From Bolinopsis microptera (taxonomy: Eukaryota > Ctenophora > Tentaculata > Lobata > Bolinopsidae): DNA of 64,000 nucleotides. The notes under the pieces are model-generated. The model was not told the origin of the DNA. It made no database searches and worked only from the letters and a program-made list of their open reading frames with translations. Both the position numbers and the translations under genes were made by a program. Of the stretch, positions 1-11,824 are shown piece after piece (positions within the stretch are counted from its first letter, which is position 1; each line of letters starts with the position of its first letter). The stretch covers positions 11,842,944 through 11,906,943 of the forward strand of contig NC_087083.1 in the NCBI RefSeq assembly GCF_026151205.1. The letters run 5' to 3'.

Positions 1-280
1 CAGATCGTGTGGTTAATGTTGTCAGATTATGTGGTTAATGTCGTCAGATCGTGTGGTTAATGTCGTCAGATCACGTGGTTAATGTCGTCAGACAATGTGG
101 TTAATGTCGTCAGATAATGTGGTTAATGTCGTCAGATCATGTGGTTAATGTCGTCAGATAATGTGGTTAATGTCGTCAGATAATGTGGTTAATGTCGTCA
201 GATAATGTGGTTAATGTCGTCAGATCATGTGGTTAATGTCGTCAGATAATGTGGTTTATGTCGTCAGATCGTGTGGTTAA
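1..280. repeat. 22-bp minisatellite in an ABCC intron
   Basis: About 13 tandem copies of a 22-bp unit (gtcagatcgtgtggttaatg core), with variants at the cg/aa/ca position. It begins at the window edge, so its full length is unknown. It lies in the intron after exon 7 of the left ABCC copy. The same unit, inverted, fills the equivalent intron of the right copy with about 32 copies. Confidence 0.95.
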
Positions 281-428
281 ACTTCGTCACTTGCTTATTA
301 CTTATCAATATCTGATAAAGACCCTAAAAAAGATAACGAATGTCACTGATAATAAATAAAATTAAACTTTTCGTTTTAGATAATATCGCTACAAATAAAT
401 TATAGAATGAGTACCAGTTCTAACTCAC

Positions 429-2101
429 CGAAGATAAAACACAATCCTCCCCATGGAAATTTGGATAGGTACAAAAAGGAACATGACAAGAAAGCCTGTC
501 AGTGTAGCGTAGATGCCAATTTGGTTGTACATCACAATAAAGCTGACAATTAGGACTGATGAGAGGTTCAATAAGATTCCAGAGAAGGGCATTAACTGAA
601 AGACAAATAGTAGGCAAAATGCAAATATTAAATAATTCATCAAAAAAAATATTGACTAGCTTTCAATCCTGGATATTTTGTAAATGTTTGACAAGTTAAA
701 TTTAAAATTAAACCATGCGATGATTTCAAATATTTTCTAACTTAACTTAAAATTACAAACACCAATTATTATGATCAATTGTCAAGGGTTTACCTCTTCT
801 ATACGCTGAGCATCATTAGTCATTAGGTTTATAATCATACCCACAGATCGGTCTCCTATCTCCCCTTGGGTTATCCTACACGCCTGATATGATAACCAGT
901 TCAGTATTCCTTACTCAATAAATATCTCTTGTCTATTTGCAGGGAAAGTCCTATGTTGAAAAGCATTTATTTAGTTATCAACGATTGGGCTAAATCATAC
1001 TATTGTAATCATTGTTACCTTTCTGTATATAAGTCCAGTCAAAGCAACTCTTATAGCGGTTCCAAGCTTTTTGAAGCGGTAAAAATTAGCGTAACCACTG
1101 ATCAAAATCATCACGACGTAAAGAAGTAACAAACCGACTGAAATCATAATACTTGGTGTTACTGTTATTAATATTAACTGGCATATTTATGATATATCAA
1201 GGCATACTTTCTCTTCTATTCGAAAGAATGTGATACGGTTAGATTTGACGTCAAAGTTAACAAATTACCAATACCAGAGTACTAACATGACCAAAGAAAC
1301 GCTGTTTTTTCCGTCATTTCAACTTTCGGATCGAAGTAAGATGCTATTTTAGCAACAAAGAGAGGAGCGGTACATCTTAAAACCGCCTGAAAAGAATACT
1401 TTGCTTTAGTTAACATTTTTGATTTGTGCGTTTCAAATTAAATTGTTTGGGTTGACGATTTGGAACCAAAGGTTAGGATGAAAAATGTATTTTGATAAAA
1501 AATAGAACTAACCTCACAATTTGTAGTAAAAACAAACACAATCAAGCTGAAAAGATGCCTTTTGAGGATAGTGACAACCAGAGAAGGGTTTTTCTTTTTT
1601 TGCGATTCCCAAAGCCATTGCCTGAGACCATTTTAGGACAATATAATTCTAACTAAGAGTTTAAAAGTAATTGAATTTTCTTTTTTCTAGTGATCCTTGG
1701 AAAAATACCATTAACTAAGAATAAATTTGATAATATCAGTGTGCTTACTGTTCGAGAAGACCAGTCAACCGTTCGCTCTGAAAGTTTGGGTTGATGGGAT
1801 ATATATCATCTTCAGTAAGAGTTCTTCTATTTCCAGCGCTAAAGACCTTCTGTAACCAACTGTAAAATTGTGGCTATTAAATATAGCTTTTCAGTTCACA
1901 TAAATTTATTTGCAGGTTCGTAACAATAATACCAAATATATTTTGTCCACAGACCACAAGATCATTAAATTTTGTTTAATTGACTCGAAAATAAACTTAC
2001 TGGAACGACAGCAGACTAAATATATTAGCTTCAACTTCAGGATTGCCTTTTTTTATAACCATCGAGCTGCTATGGTTATTCTGATTGAGGGAAAAGTTCA
2101 T
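429..2101 (-). CDS. ABC transporter, ABCC/MRP type, left copy, exons 1-7 (partial)
   Basis: This is the 5' part of a second ABCC gene, running off the left edge of the window. Exons on minus: 2101-2001, 1859-1749, 1621-1513, 1386-1287, 1137-1019, 883-794 and 595-429. All are bounded by GT-AG and have the same lengths and phases as exons 1-7 of the complete copy at 46575-57840. It encodes the N-terminal cytosolic stretch (NPEVEANIF, like the MRP NPxxxAN start) and half of the first membrane domain, including GMIINLMTNDAQRIEE, the conserved loop after TM helix 3-4, and LSSVLIVSFIVMYNQIG. No stop codon or frameshift is seen in these exons. The start could be Met at 2101 or 2062; the first is chosen because the equivalent Met in the right copy follows an in-frame stop. 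Whether the nucleotide-binding domains exist lies outside the window. Confidence 0.88.
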
Positions 2102-2110
2102 AAGAATGTT

Positions 2111-2315
2111 GATATAAAGGTGACAATACTGGCCGTCGTGATATAAAGGTGACAATACTGTCCCTCGTGATACCAAGGTGACAATACTGGCCGTCGTGAT
2201 ATAAAGGTGACAATACTGGCCGTCGTGATATAAAGGTGACAATACTGTCCCTCGTGATACCAAGGTGACAATACTGGCCGTCGTGATATAAAGGTGACAA
2301 TACTGGCCCTCGTGT
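2111..2315. repeat. 29-bp tandem repeat next to ABCC start (left copy)
   Basis: About seven copies of a 29-bp unit (in gene sense cagtattgtcacctttatat plus cacgacggc or cacgaggga variants) end 10 bases upstream of the ATG at 2101. The right-arm gene has about four copies at the same place. The repeat is presumably in the 5'UTR or core promoter. Confidence 0.9.
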
Positions 2316-2635
2316 AAGATTTCTATAATCTTTCTCTGGAAGCAATTAATAAAAACTGAACTGATCAATAAACTTAAAGAGAGAAACTAAAAACTGAATA
2401 GAAAATGTTGACACTTCTGATTCGGTACATGACAATTAGTTTTTTAAATTGTGAATTCTTTAAAAAGGAATTCATTAGTTGCTTGCTAAAATATTTACAG
2501 GATTGCAACAGGGTGCTAACTGCTAAGGACACTGATAGGTTTTACAGATAAGAAATGCGTACAGATAAATGAAATAATAACTGGCCAGTTACATTTTGGC
2601 AACAGTTCATTATTTGTTAGATGTTTGTGCAGAAG

Positions 2636-5600
2636 CGTATAAAAAAGTGAAAAATTGGGCTGGGGAAAAATTTGCGGAGAAAAAGAATGGTAAAAGATTT
2701 GAAAGGTGGGAGGGAAAAAAATTCCCCACTTCATGGGAATATCACTAAAAATTTTAGGTTCCGCCCCAAAATTGTAAGATAATGAGAACTGGGAAAACTG
2801 TTTAAACAAGAATAGGGGGTTATTATTACCCCCTTATTTAAGGAGTATTGAAGCGGGTAAACAAAACATTTGGGTTTTCCCGACCCATTAAAAAATTGGG
2901 TTTCTGTGAGAAAATTTCTAAAAAGATTGAGGGAAATGAATCCCCTCGAAATTGGGTGGTTTTCCGGTTTTCCGGTGTGGGTTCGACAAAAAAATTTTAT
3001 TTTTAATCTTAGCATTAAAAAATAAATTGTCTAATCGGTTTGAATTTGATTGAATTTAAATCCCCAAAAATATAAAATGATATGGATTCCCAAAGTCCCA
3101 ATACCATAAAATTAAAACTTTTTTAAATTTTTGGGAAAATTTTATGTTGGGTTTTGTTCATTTTTGGGGTCAAAGCCCCTTTTCAGATTCGTAAAAAGGG
3201 TTTTATTTTTAAATTTAGTTAAAAAATTGTTTCCCTTTTTAAAAAACCTTTAAACCCCAACCTTCGTTTAAAGAATATAATTTTAAGTTACTCTAAACCA
3301 AAAAAAATGCCAAAAAATATTTTCTTAAGTAAATATAGGAAAAAAATTAAAATTTTTAATTAAGCAAAAATTACTAATTTTTGTTTCTAAATGGGGAAAA
3401 AAAGAAAAAAAAAATTTGGTCGTGTGGAAAAAAATTGAGGTAGGTAAAATGGAGTTTGTAGATTTTTTGGGGATATGTAGTAGGGGTAGGTTGCAAAGGT
3501 TGGGTTTTTTAAATGGTTTTAAATGGCCAACGTTTCCCCCTCCCCTTTTGTTGTTTGGTATTGTTTTTTAGTGTTAGCGTAGCCATTTAAAAGAAAGAAT
3601 CAAAAAATTTGGGGGGTGACGGGGGAAAAGGGGAAGGAAAAAGAAAACGGGACAAAAAAATTTAAATTTAAATTTTTTTTGGGGAGATTAGATATTTTTT
3701 TTTCAAGTTCCCAAAAATTTAAATCACGACAAAAAATTAAAAATTTAAATGGACATTTTTACGCTGTTTTTTCCTGGCCCGTTGAATTTGGTTTAGACTT
3801 TGAAACTTTTTTCCCCAAGTTTCAGAATTTTTTCCCTTTTTTAGAGATTTCGTACCGTGTTTCAAAAAATTAAAAAAGTAAAAGGGGATTTTTTTAAAAA
3901 TTTTTACGGTTTTAAGAAACCGAATTCCCTAAAAAAGTTATTTTTTTTTCCCCAGAACAACTTTTAAAGGTTTTTAATAGTCTATAAAGGCTATACCCTT
4001 TTAAAAATTTTGAATTTTAAATATTTTGGGGGAAGATGGGAGGTAAAGAACCCAATTAGTGAAAAATTCCCCAAAAATTAAAATTTTTGACTTGAAAAAA
4101 TTTTGTAAAAATGGGGGGAATGTTACTGTGGGAAAATGAAAGGGATAAAACAGAAAATTAAAATATCGTTTTTTTTATACATTTATTTTTTAGTTTTTCT
4201 TTTAAAAATTTTAATTTTTAAAATAAGGGTTGTTAATGATTTTATTATTGGAAAAGCTCGCCCCCTTCCCAAAAATTAGGATAAATTTTTTAAATAATTT
4301 ATGAAAAGAAAGGTGTTAATAATAGAAAAATCGCAACATATGTTTATTTTTGGGTTTTAATATCTTTGAAACCCCATTTTTTTTTCTAAAGAAAAATTTT
4401 TATAAATTTTAAATTTTTTTTCCCAACAGTGAGATAGTTGGGGAAATTAAAATTTCCCCCAAAAAATTTTGGGTATGAATTAAAATCCCCCCGAGCCGAA
4501 AATTAAGGTTATAAATAAAAAATTTAAAGCCTCTTTTAGGTTTTTCTTGATAAAGGGAAAGGAAAATTCATAGGTTTTTTTGGGAAAAAAAAAAATTTTT
4601 AATGTTTTTTAGAATTTTAAAAATAATTATTACGGTGAAAAATTAAATCAAAACTTCTTTTAATATATTTTATTAATCAATTTAAATCTGGTAAAAAGAG
4701 TGTAAAAAAATAATTTCTTGTATATTAAAAACCCTCGCTTTTTTTGATAGTTAAGGGAATTTTATTGAGGGAATTTGCTCCAAAACTGTTTAAAACGCTT
4801 TTGTTGTGGATTGCTGCGAAATTTTTAAAGTATTTTAAAAAGTTTCGAAAACCAGAAAAATTGGCGTTAATTTGTTTGGGAAAGCAAAAACGGGACTGAA
4901 AATTAAACCCTCCCCCTTGAAAGGGGTTTCTTTAAAGCTTGGGGTTTCAAAAGGATGCGTGTTCGAATTTTTTATCTTCAACTTGTACTTTAAAATTTTC
5001 CCCCTTTAGACTCTAGATATTTTATTGATAATGAGTCTGTTTCGCTACAGGGTTTTATTTTGTATCAAAAATTTAACTTTTAGAGTTTTAGGATAAAAAC
5101 CCTTTATTGCAAGGGGTTTTTACAAAAATTTTAAAATAAAAAAAAAATTTCCCGAGTTTTGTCGATCTACCTAATATTTTTACTTTTCGGGAATTTTAAG
5201 ACTTCTTTTAACTCTTTTTTTCCATGTGTTTTCTTTTATTTAAAATGTTTCGGGGAAATTTTTTCTTGTAATATTCAATACGTTTGGGAAAAATTTTAAA
5301 TCTTTTTCCCTTTAACCCTTAAATTTTTATTTTTTTGACAGTTTTCTACTTTTTTTTTTTTAAATACTTTTTGGGCGTTCGGAAAATGCATATATTTCTC
5401 TTTGGAAAATTTAAAGTGGGAATTTGTTTTAAAAACCGTTTAAAAAATACTTCCAAATTTTTTAACATTATCAAAATATCAAAATTCCCGGAAAAAAGTC
5501 CTGAGGGGAAAATTTGAAAGGGGAGGAGGGGGACAATCGCATGGATCCCAAAAATAGTTTTTAATTTTAAAAATAAAAAGTTTCTTTAGATAAAGATGGG

Positions 5601-8600
5601 TTCCCAAATAGAAGACTTTTGGGGATTTATTCATAATAAATTTTAAGGGTTTAAAAAAGGATAAAAAAAAAGGGGAAGAAAATAATGACTGAATTTGTCA
5701 GAGAAAATAGATTTTAGGTTAATTTAAGCAATGTTTTAAAATTAAAAAAACCCTTTTAATAATTTTTATTTGGATTCAGGTTTGATGGTTTTTTGGGGGA
5801 AAATGTTGAACAAAAAGGGAGGAAATTATTTGGGTAAATAAAACCTAAAATTTTTTGATAAAAGAGTTAGGAGTGAAAAAATTGGGAAAGCAAAACTTTT
5901 TTAATGTTTTTTATATGGAATTTTCTGAAGGATTTTTTCCCCTTTCCCGCTTTTAAATTTCAGACTTTGGAAACCCAAAGAATTTTTTAGGTGAACTTTT
6001 TTTTCCCCTTCCCCTTTTGCCTTTTGAATGGAAATTTTTCCCCCTTTAAAAAAAAAATTTTTAACCCCGTTTGGGAATTGTTGCCCGCCCCTTTTCCTTT
6101 TTTGTTTTAAGACAAGGGGGGAATGCTGCCCCAAGGGCTTCTTTCCGTAACCCTAAGGGGGGAAGAAAAACTTTTTTTGAATTGGGGGAAAATTTGTCAA
6201 AATCAAATAATCTCAATCTGTATGGAAGCTTCTGAGAAAAAACGTGCCCGGGAAATTTTAAAAAAAGTTATTTAAAAAGGGTGGATGATTTGGTTTTGGG
6301 ACCCCCAAATTTTGGGCCCTTTGACTTTTTTAAGAAGTGGTTGGTTGTTTCCCCAAACATATTTTTTTTTAACGGGTTTAAAAAAGGGTTTAAAAATAAA
6401 AAACTTTTATTTTTTTTAAAATTTTAAATTTAAAAAATTTTGGGTAGTAAAAGGAAAAATATTTTTAAAAATTTTACTGCCCCTTTAAAATAAAAATTAA
6501 AAAGGTTAAACTGTTGCAAGGGGAGACAATTCCCCTTGAAATTTCAAAATTTGCTAGAAAAAAATTTTTACTGGGGGTTCCCATTTTTTAAAGGTTTTTG
6601 AAAAAAAAATTTACCATTACTTTTAAAAGTAAAGAAAGGGTAAATTTTAAGGGCTTTTGTAGCCCCAAAGCTGAGATGGGCCCAAGGACAAGGTGGAAAT
6701 TTAACCCCTTTGAATGGGGTGCAGGATTGGGCGGGGGGTTAGATGTAAAGAACCTAAATAGTTCTCCCCCGACGCGTGTCCCTGGCAAAGATTTTCGGCC
6801 CAAAAAATCTTTAAAAACGGTTTTGACTCCCGGTTTTCCCCCCGTAGAAGGGGGAAGTCACCCCGGGAAAATGACAAAAAAAGGGGTAAAAAAGGTTTAA
6901 ATCAGGAGATGTATGTCAACAAAAGATTTAAAAGGGAGGGCCCCCAAAAAAAACAAAGATAAAAAAATTTTTGGGAAATGGGGGGAGAGATTTAAATGAA
7001 ACATGGGCCCAATATCAGAAAAAGCTATTTTTAGTACCAACGGGGGGAAAAACCCAAAAGCTTGATAAGATAGGAGTAATCTAAGAAACAAAAAAATTAT
7101 AATTTTAAATCATAAGTAAAATGTAAAATTTTTTTTTTATTTAAATGGGGAAAAAGAAGAAAAACCATTTTTCCTTTTTATACAAAATTTAAGGGGAAAT
7201 AAGGATTTTTTTGAACTATTATTATTTATTTTTTACTTTAACCATTTAAAAATGATTTAATGGTAAAAATTTCCCCCCTATTTTTTTAAAAAATTTTACA
7301 AAATTTTACTTAAAATTTTTTATTTAAAACAAAAAAATTTTAAAAAACAAAAATCCCAAAAAAAAAAAAAAAATTTTAACACAAAAATTTTCCAATTAAA
7401 ATTTTTTAAAAACCAAACTTAAATTTTAATTAAATTTAATAATAAAAAACCCCCTAAAACTTTTAAAAAAATAACCTTATTTGTTTTTAAAAGGTTCTGT
7501 CTCTCCGTTTTCCCATTTTTAACTTTTTCCCAATTCAAAAATTTTTCATTTCAACTTATACCCTTTTAAATAAATCCCAAAATTTTCAACTTTAATATTT
7601 TACCCCATCTAAATCCCTTCAAAAAAATTATCAAATTTAAAACAAAAAAAGTTTTAAATTTTTAAAAATCTCTATAGGTTATTTCCTTTAAATTTTTAAA
7701 ATTATTTTAAGTATTAAAGATACCGACTTTAAAACTTAATTCTCAAATTTTTTCTTTTAAAAAAACATCTTTTTCGTGGGGAAAATTTAAAAGGGATAAA
7801 CCCATAAAAATTAAACACATTTTTTATTCACAAAAAACCACCTTTCTTAAATTTAATTTTTTACAAATTATTAATTTTTTTTTTTAAGTTTAAATCTCCA
7901 ATAATTTGGGATAAAACTTTAAAATTTATGGAAAGTAAAGGTGTTAATTAATAATAAACCAAAAATTTCCCCGGAAATTATTTTTTTTTGTTCCCTTTTT
8001 ATTTTTCGGGGTTTTAAACGCAAATAATTTTCCTTTTTCCAAACATGAATCATATAGGGGAAAGAAATTTCCACCCAAAGGTTAAATTGGGTTTGATGAT
8101 AAACAATAAAAAGAAGAGACCAAAAGTTTTTTTAAAAAATTTTTTTTTTAAACCCCATTGGGCCCTTCTTGATTTGGGGGGGTGGATATAGGTTTTATTG
8201 GGAAAAAGAAAAAGCCCCCTTACTGTCTTTTTAAAAATACAAAATATTTTATTGGGGTTAAAAAATTTTAAAATCAAAAATTTATTAATATATTTCTATT
8301 AATAAGTCTTTTGGTATAAAGAGTAGTAAAATATTATTGTATATTTAAATCGCTTTTTTTGATGCTTAAGGAATTATTGAGGAATATGCCCCAAAAAATT
8401 TTTTTAACGTGTTGTTGTAGATTGCTGAGTTTTTCTTAAGTTTTTCCTCAAAATTTTCAGACAAATTTAATTGGATTTAAAGTTTTTTGAAAGCAAAAAC
8501 GGGCCCTGCAAGAACCCCCTGTAAAGGGGTTTTTTGAAGTTTTGGGTTCCCGAGTGCTGTAGTCGCAAGTTTTTATCTTCAAATTGTACTTAAATTCCTT

Positions 8601-8940
8601 TTGATTAGATTTTTATTTCATAATGAGTTGTTTCGACAGGGGTTTTTTTGTATCTTAAATTTAAATTTGGTATTGGGTCAAAACCCCTTTATTACAAGAG
8701 TTTTTACATAAAAAATTTTTACAAATAAATGAAAAAAAAGAAGCTTTGTCGATATACAAATAATATTTTATTTTCGAATTTAAAAACTTTTTTAAATATT
8801 TTTTCAGTGTGTTTTTTTTATTTCAAAAAGTTTAGGAAAAATTTTTTTGTAAAATTAAAGTTTTGGAAAAAATTGAAACATTTTTTTCCAAACGCTGAAT
8901 TTTTTTTTTTGACAGTTTTTACTTTTATTTTTAAAAAAAT
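2636..8940. other. Degraded, homopolymer-smeared sequence tract (probable artefact)
   Basis: Composition changes abruptly at about 2636: runs of A, T, G and C of 3-9 bases dominate, and single isolated bases are replaced by a neighbour. The tract can still be aligned to clean copies. 2636-3320 follows the reverse complement of 45415-46135 base for base with smearing. 5500-6090 follows 9070-9600 in the same orientation, for example cccaaagaattttttaggtg against ccaaagacttcttaggctga. Natural mutation would not convert isolated bases to their neighbours over 6 kb; dephased or low-quality reads would. Open frames here should not be read as genes. Confidence 0.85.
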
Positions 8941-9606
8941 TTTTGACAGTTTGGTAAGAATATATCTCATCTGGAGATTTAAATGTGGGAATTCTGTATT
9001 TACAACCGTAGGAAAGTACTTCCCTAAGTTCAACATATCAAACAATATCTAAATTACCGGTAACTACATGTCATGAGGAGGATAATTGAAAGGGGAGGAG
9101 TGACAATCGCATGGACTACCTAAAATAGATTTAATATCAGAAATAGAAAGTTTCTTTAAGAATGAAGCATAGTTACAAATAGAAAGACTTATAGGATCAT
9201 TATACTCATAATAAATCTGTAATGGTGTAAAAGACTGAATCAAAATGGGAAGCAAATCAATGACTGAAGTGTCAGAGAAAATAGATTTTAGGTTAAGATT
9301 ATCAATGAATTTGCAATTAAATGGAACAATTATAAATTCTCTATTACTGGATTCAGATTTGTTCTGATGGTATTTGGGGGAAAATGTTGAACAGAAAGAG
9401 GAACATACGTTGTAAATCAATCCTGAATTATTTTGACTCAAAGAGTAGAGAGTGTCTAAATCTGATAAGCTATAACATTTTAATGTTTTGTATATGGAAT
9501 GTTCTGAAGAGATGTTATCTTTCAGCCTGTTAATATCAGACTCTATGGTATCCAAAGACTTCTTAGGCTGAACTTTCTTCTTTCCATTCCCTCTGCCACG
9601 TTTGTA
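3322..9606 (-). mobile_element. Retroelement insertion in the left arm, mostly in degraded sequence
   Basis: The right arm runs uninterrupted across the equivalent point (about 45415), so this whole stretch is an insertion, or an insertion plus misassembly. It contains two same-direction copies of one sequence about 3.56 kb apart (roughly 4150-6100 and 7850-9600): the first entirely smeared, the second clean only after about 8940. The clean part encodes a protein fragment on minus resembling large retroelement ORFs of invertebrates. Boundaries are approximate because the left end lies in degraded sequence. Target-site duplication could not be established. Confidence 0.6.
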
Positions 9607-9678
9607 TCGAGCAATAGTTATTTTGCCAGCAATGACCAATAAGAGACAAAAAGAGTTATAATATTTTGTTTGTGACAA
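8945..9678 (-). pseudogene. Retroelement ORF fragment (frameshifted)
   Basis: An open frame of 204 codons starts at 9678 and ends at a TAG near 9064. The first 24 or so codons are host flank shared with the right arm; the element part begins near 9606. It contains a basic start (RYKRGRGNGKKK), a PFNCKFIDN segment and a CDCHSSPF motif. After the stop, a one-base shift restores HVVTGNLDIV and then KYRIPTFKSPDEIYSY. This block resembles a region (GHVxTGxLxII, GPKYRxP) that I recall from uncharacterised, reverse-transcriptase-associated proteins of cnidarians and molluscs. The assignment to retroelements is from memory, not from a domain seen here. Decayed or misread; not a host gene. Confidence 0.55.
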
Positions 9679-9899
9679 AATTACTTACTTTTACACTGTT
9701 GTGGTGTCAAAATTGTGCCAATTTTAACAATCCCAAACACATCCAGGTCATAAAATAATTTTAGACTTTTGTGCATTTCTTGTCAGGGTGTCCTAAAATT
9801 CCCTTTTATATATTTCTTAAATATGTGTGACGTGATTAACGTAGTGGCACCTTTTAACGAAAAACCGTTGAATTTGAAGATAATAGCTATATGTAACTA

Positions 9900-10500
9900 C
9901 TAATATACTAATTTATGAAAACTGTATTGACTAACGTTTATTCCTGATGGTCCTGGAATTTCATCGTCAATAGGAGGTGATGAAGACACTCTGGGGACAG
10001 CTTCTTCTGATATACTTATCTCTAGGTCCTAAATTTATTAGACCCATCATCACGAAGTAATTTAATACAAAAATATCATATTCATGAAAGAGCTATTCAT
10101 AGTGCAATATTGAACTTCTTAATATTTAAGAAAATTCGAAATAGTTGAGTCGACCATCAAACTTACACCATCTAAAGCATTGATTGAAACACGATGATAT
10201 GTCACCCTCCTAGCACTTTGCCTTCTCAAACGCCATTGTTTGTGTGCCCACAATATGAACACAATAATACCTGAAATTTGATGCTCGTAGCTCTACGATA
10301 TTACTTTATTATACAAACTGCGTAGATGGCAATAACTTATCAAAAAATACGCTGATGATTATAGGAATAAACTTCAAGCAACAATATAATCGCTAAAGTA
10401 AAGTCCGAAACTTACCGAGTATCACACAAAGACCCCAAAGAGTATCAGCTGCTACAACAATAATCCAAACATGATTCGACAGATTCTCATTCATATTCAT
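9900..10500 (-). CDS. Small single-pass membrane protein (left, intact copy)
   Basis: Three exons: 10500-10416, 10270-10167 and 10028-9900, with GT-AG borders. Spliced coding length is 318 nt, giving 105 aa. Features in order: a short polar N-terminus with two possible starts (MNMNENL), a hydrophobic segment at about residues 11-35 (WIIVVAADTLWGLCVILGII), a basic stretch (KQWRLRRQSARR) that would face the cytosol by the positive-inside rule, and an acidic/proline tail with SSSPPIDDEIPGPSG. I do not recognise a family. It lies upstream of the ABCC gene in the same orientation, as does its right-arm copy at 44573, where a 5-base deletion breaks the frame. Conservation of splice sites and phase between arms supports a real gene. 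Confidence 0.7.
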
Positions 10501-10728
10501 GACAAGGTTCCACTGCTGAACCAAGAACTAGGCGAGATTGGTGCACGTTTCAAAATAACTGTAAAGGGCTGTTGACTGTTGAGATTTGTCGAGTATTGTT
10601 GAGAATTCCAGAGGCAGGGTATCCAGTTACGTAGGTTAATCTCAAAGGTCGTGAAAGATAACTCGAAAATTGTAATTGAGTAGTAAGCACGGTACAATCA
10701 AGAAACAATGTTTCACAGTGAAATATAA

Positions 10729-10880
10729 GGGTCTGCCCACACTACGCCATGTGGCGACGGGCCACATGGCCCGATTAACCTAAACACACTGTGCTCTAAA
10801 CACCGGGAGCTCTAAACACACTGTGCCTTTTGACCCACGCCATGTGGCCCGTCGCCACATGGCGTAGTGTGGGCAGACCC
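10729..10880. mobile_element. Harbinger-like MITE, 152 bp
   Basis: Starts with GGGTCTGCCCACACTACGCC and ends with the inverted complement, flanked by TAA on both sides. A three-base TWA target duplication fits the PIF/Harbinger superfamily. The interior is nearly all terminal repeat. The right arm carries a longer relative at 44144-44336 at the same site. Confidence 0.8.
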
Positions 10881-11045
10881 TAATACGACAGCAAAAAAGT
10901 AAGTATTTCTACTTAACTCTTTACCTGAAGATTATAAGCTTTCGTCAAAGTTTTTACTTTCCTGTCAGCACATATTTAATTTTCACAATATTATATACTC
11001 AACTTCGTGAATCTCAGTAGCTTGAAATTGAAGCCTGTCATCACG

Positions 11046-11824
11046 CCTCGGTGAAAATTAATTTTTTTTCATTTTTCTCAAAAACTAAGTCCCTAAACGC
11101 TTCAGTACCTTCATAATCATAGTGCTAATATAAATATGCATATTGCGGTCATTTTAAGCCCAAGTTTAAGTCTCTAAGCCCTTCAGAAGCTGAGATACGA
11201 ATTTTTCCATATACGCGTCTGATATGAAATATGGGCGTGGCTCTGCACAGGGTTGTATTGGGGCTAGCGACACAAAATTCCTCCCTCGGTGATTTGAGTT
11301 ACCAATGACCTATTTAACCCGAATCAGTAGCAAAAAACTCTATACAGCGAAGTGCACACAAAACACCTCCCTGCTACTGGAGTACTAGTACTAACTATCA
11401 CAATGCTGGCAAGCATAACCGTTGCCCTTATATTCACAACACTATTTACCCCCTATACTATTATATCCCCTTTATTGTTTTCCAGGCATTAAGACTCATC
11501 GAAAGTAATTCAGCAGGTATATTTAAGTTCAAAACATTCTAATTCAATGTTAAAGATGACAGGAATAAGAAATAGTTATGTGGAGGTTTTTAAGAAATTT
11601 GCGCAAAATACGCGCCAGCATGTTATACGAAATTAGGTAAAAAACCCAAAATCGCCATATTCAGGTGCCTTAAAAACCATATTAAAATTGAGTCAGAGAT
11701 CTGAAACGTTGCAGGGCGTCTAGACCTTGTCCAAATCGACTGTAAAAAAAATTTCATGTTTCAGGAGTATCGGGAAGTGGGTTTTCTGGAACCCCTGTTT
11801 TACAACAGATTGTCGTGAAGCATA
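11046..11824. other. No gene seen
   Basis: Unique-looking AT-rich sequence between the inner edge of the left-arm match and the TIR element. No open frame or splice-bounded exon was found. Confidence 0.5.

Noticed and set aside
1-280. CRISPR-like array
   Set aside because: 22-bp units are contiguous with no spacers, and the same array sits in an intron of the paralogous gene.
1997-2368. 123-codon frame through the 29-bp repeat joined to ABCC exon 1
   Set aside because: Three repeat units equal 29 codons, so the frame stays open by periodicity; the right copy has a stop in the same frame before the ATG.
3616-3873. Open frames within 2.6-8.9 kb (for example 85 and 100 codons at 3616 and 6598)
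   Set aside because: They lie in the smeared tract, where the base sequence is unreliable.
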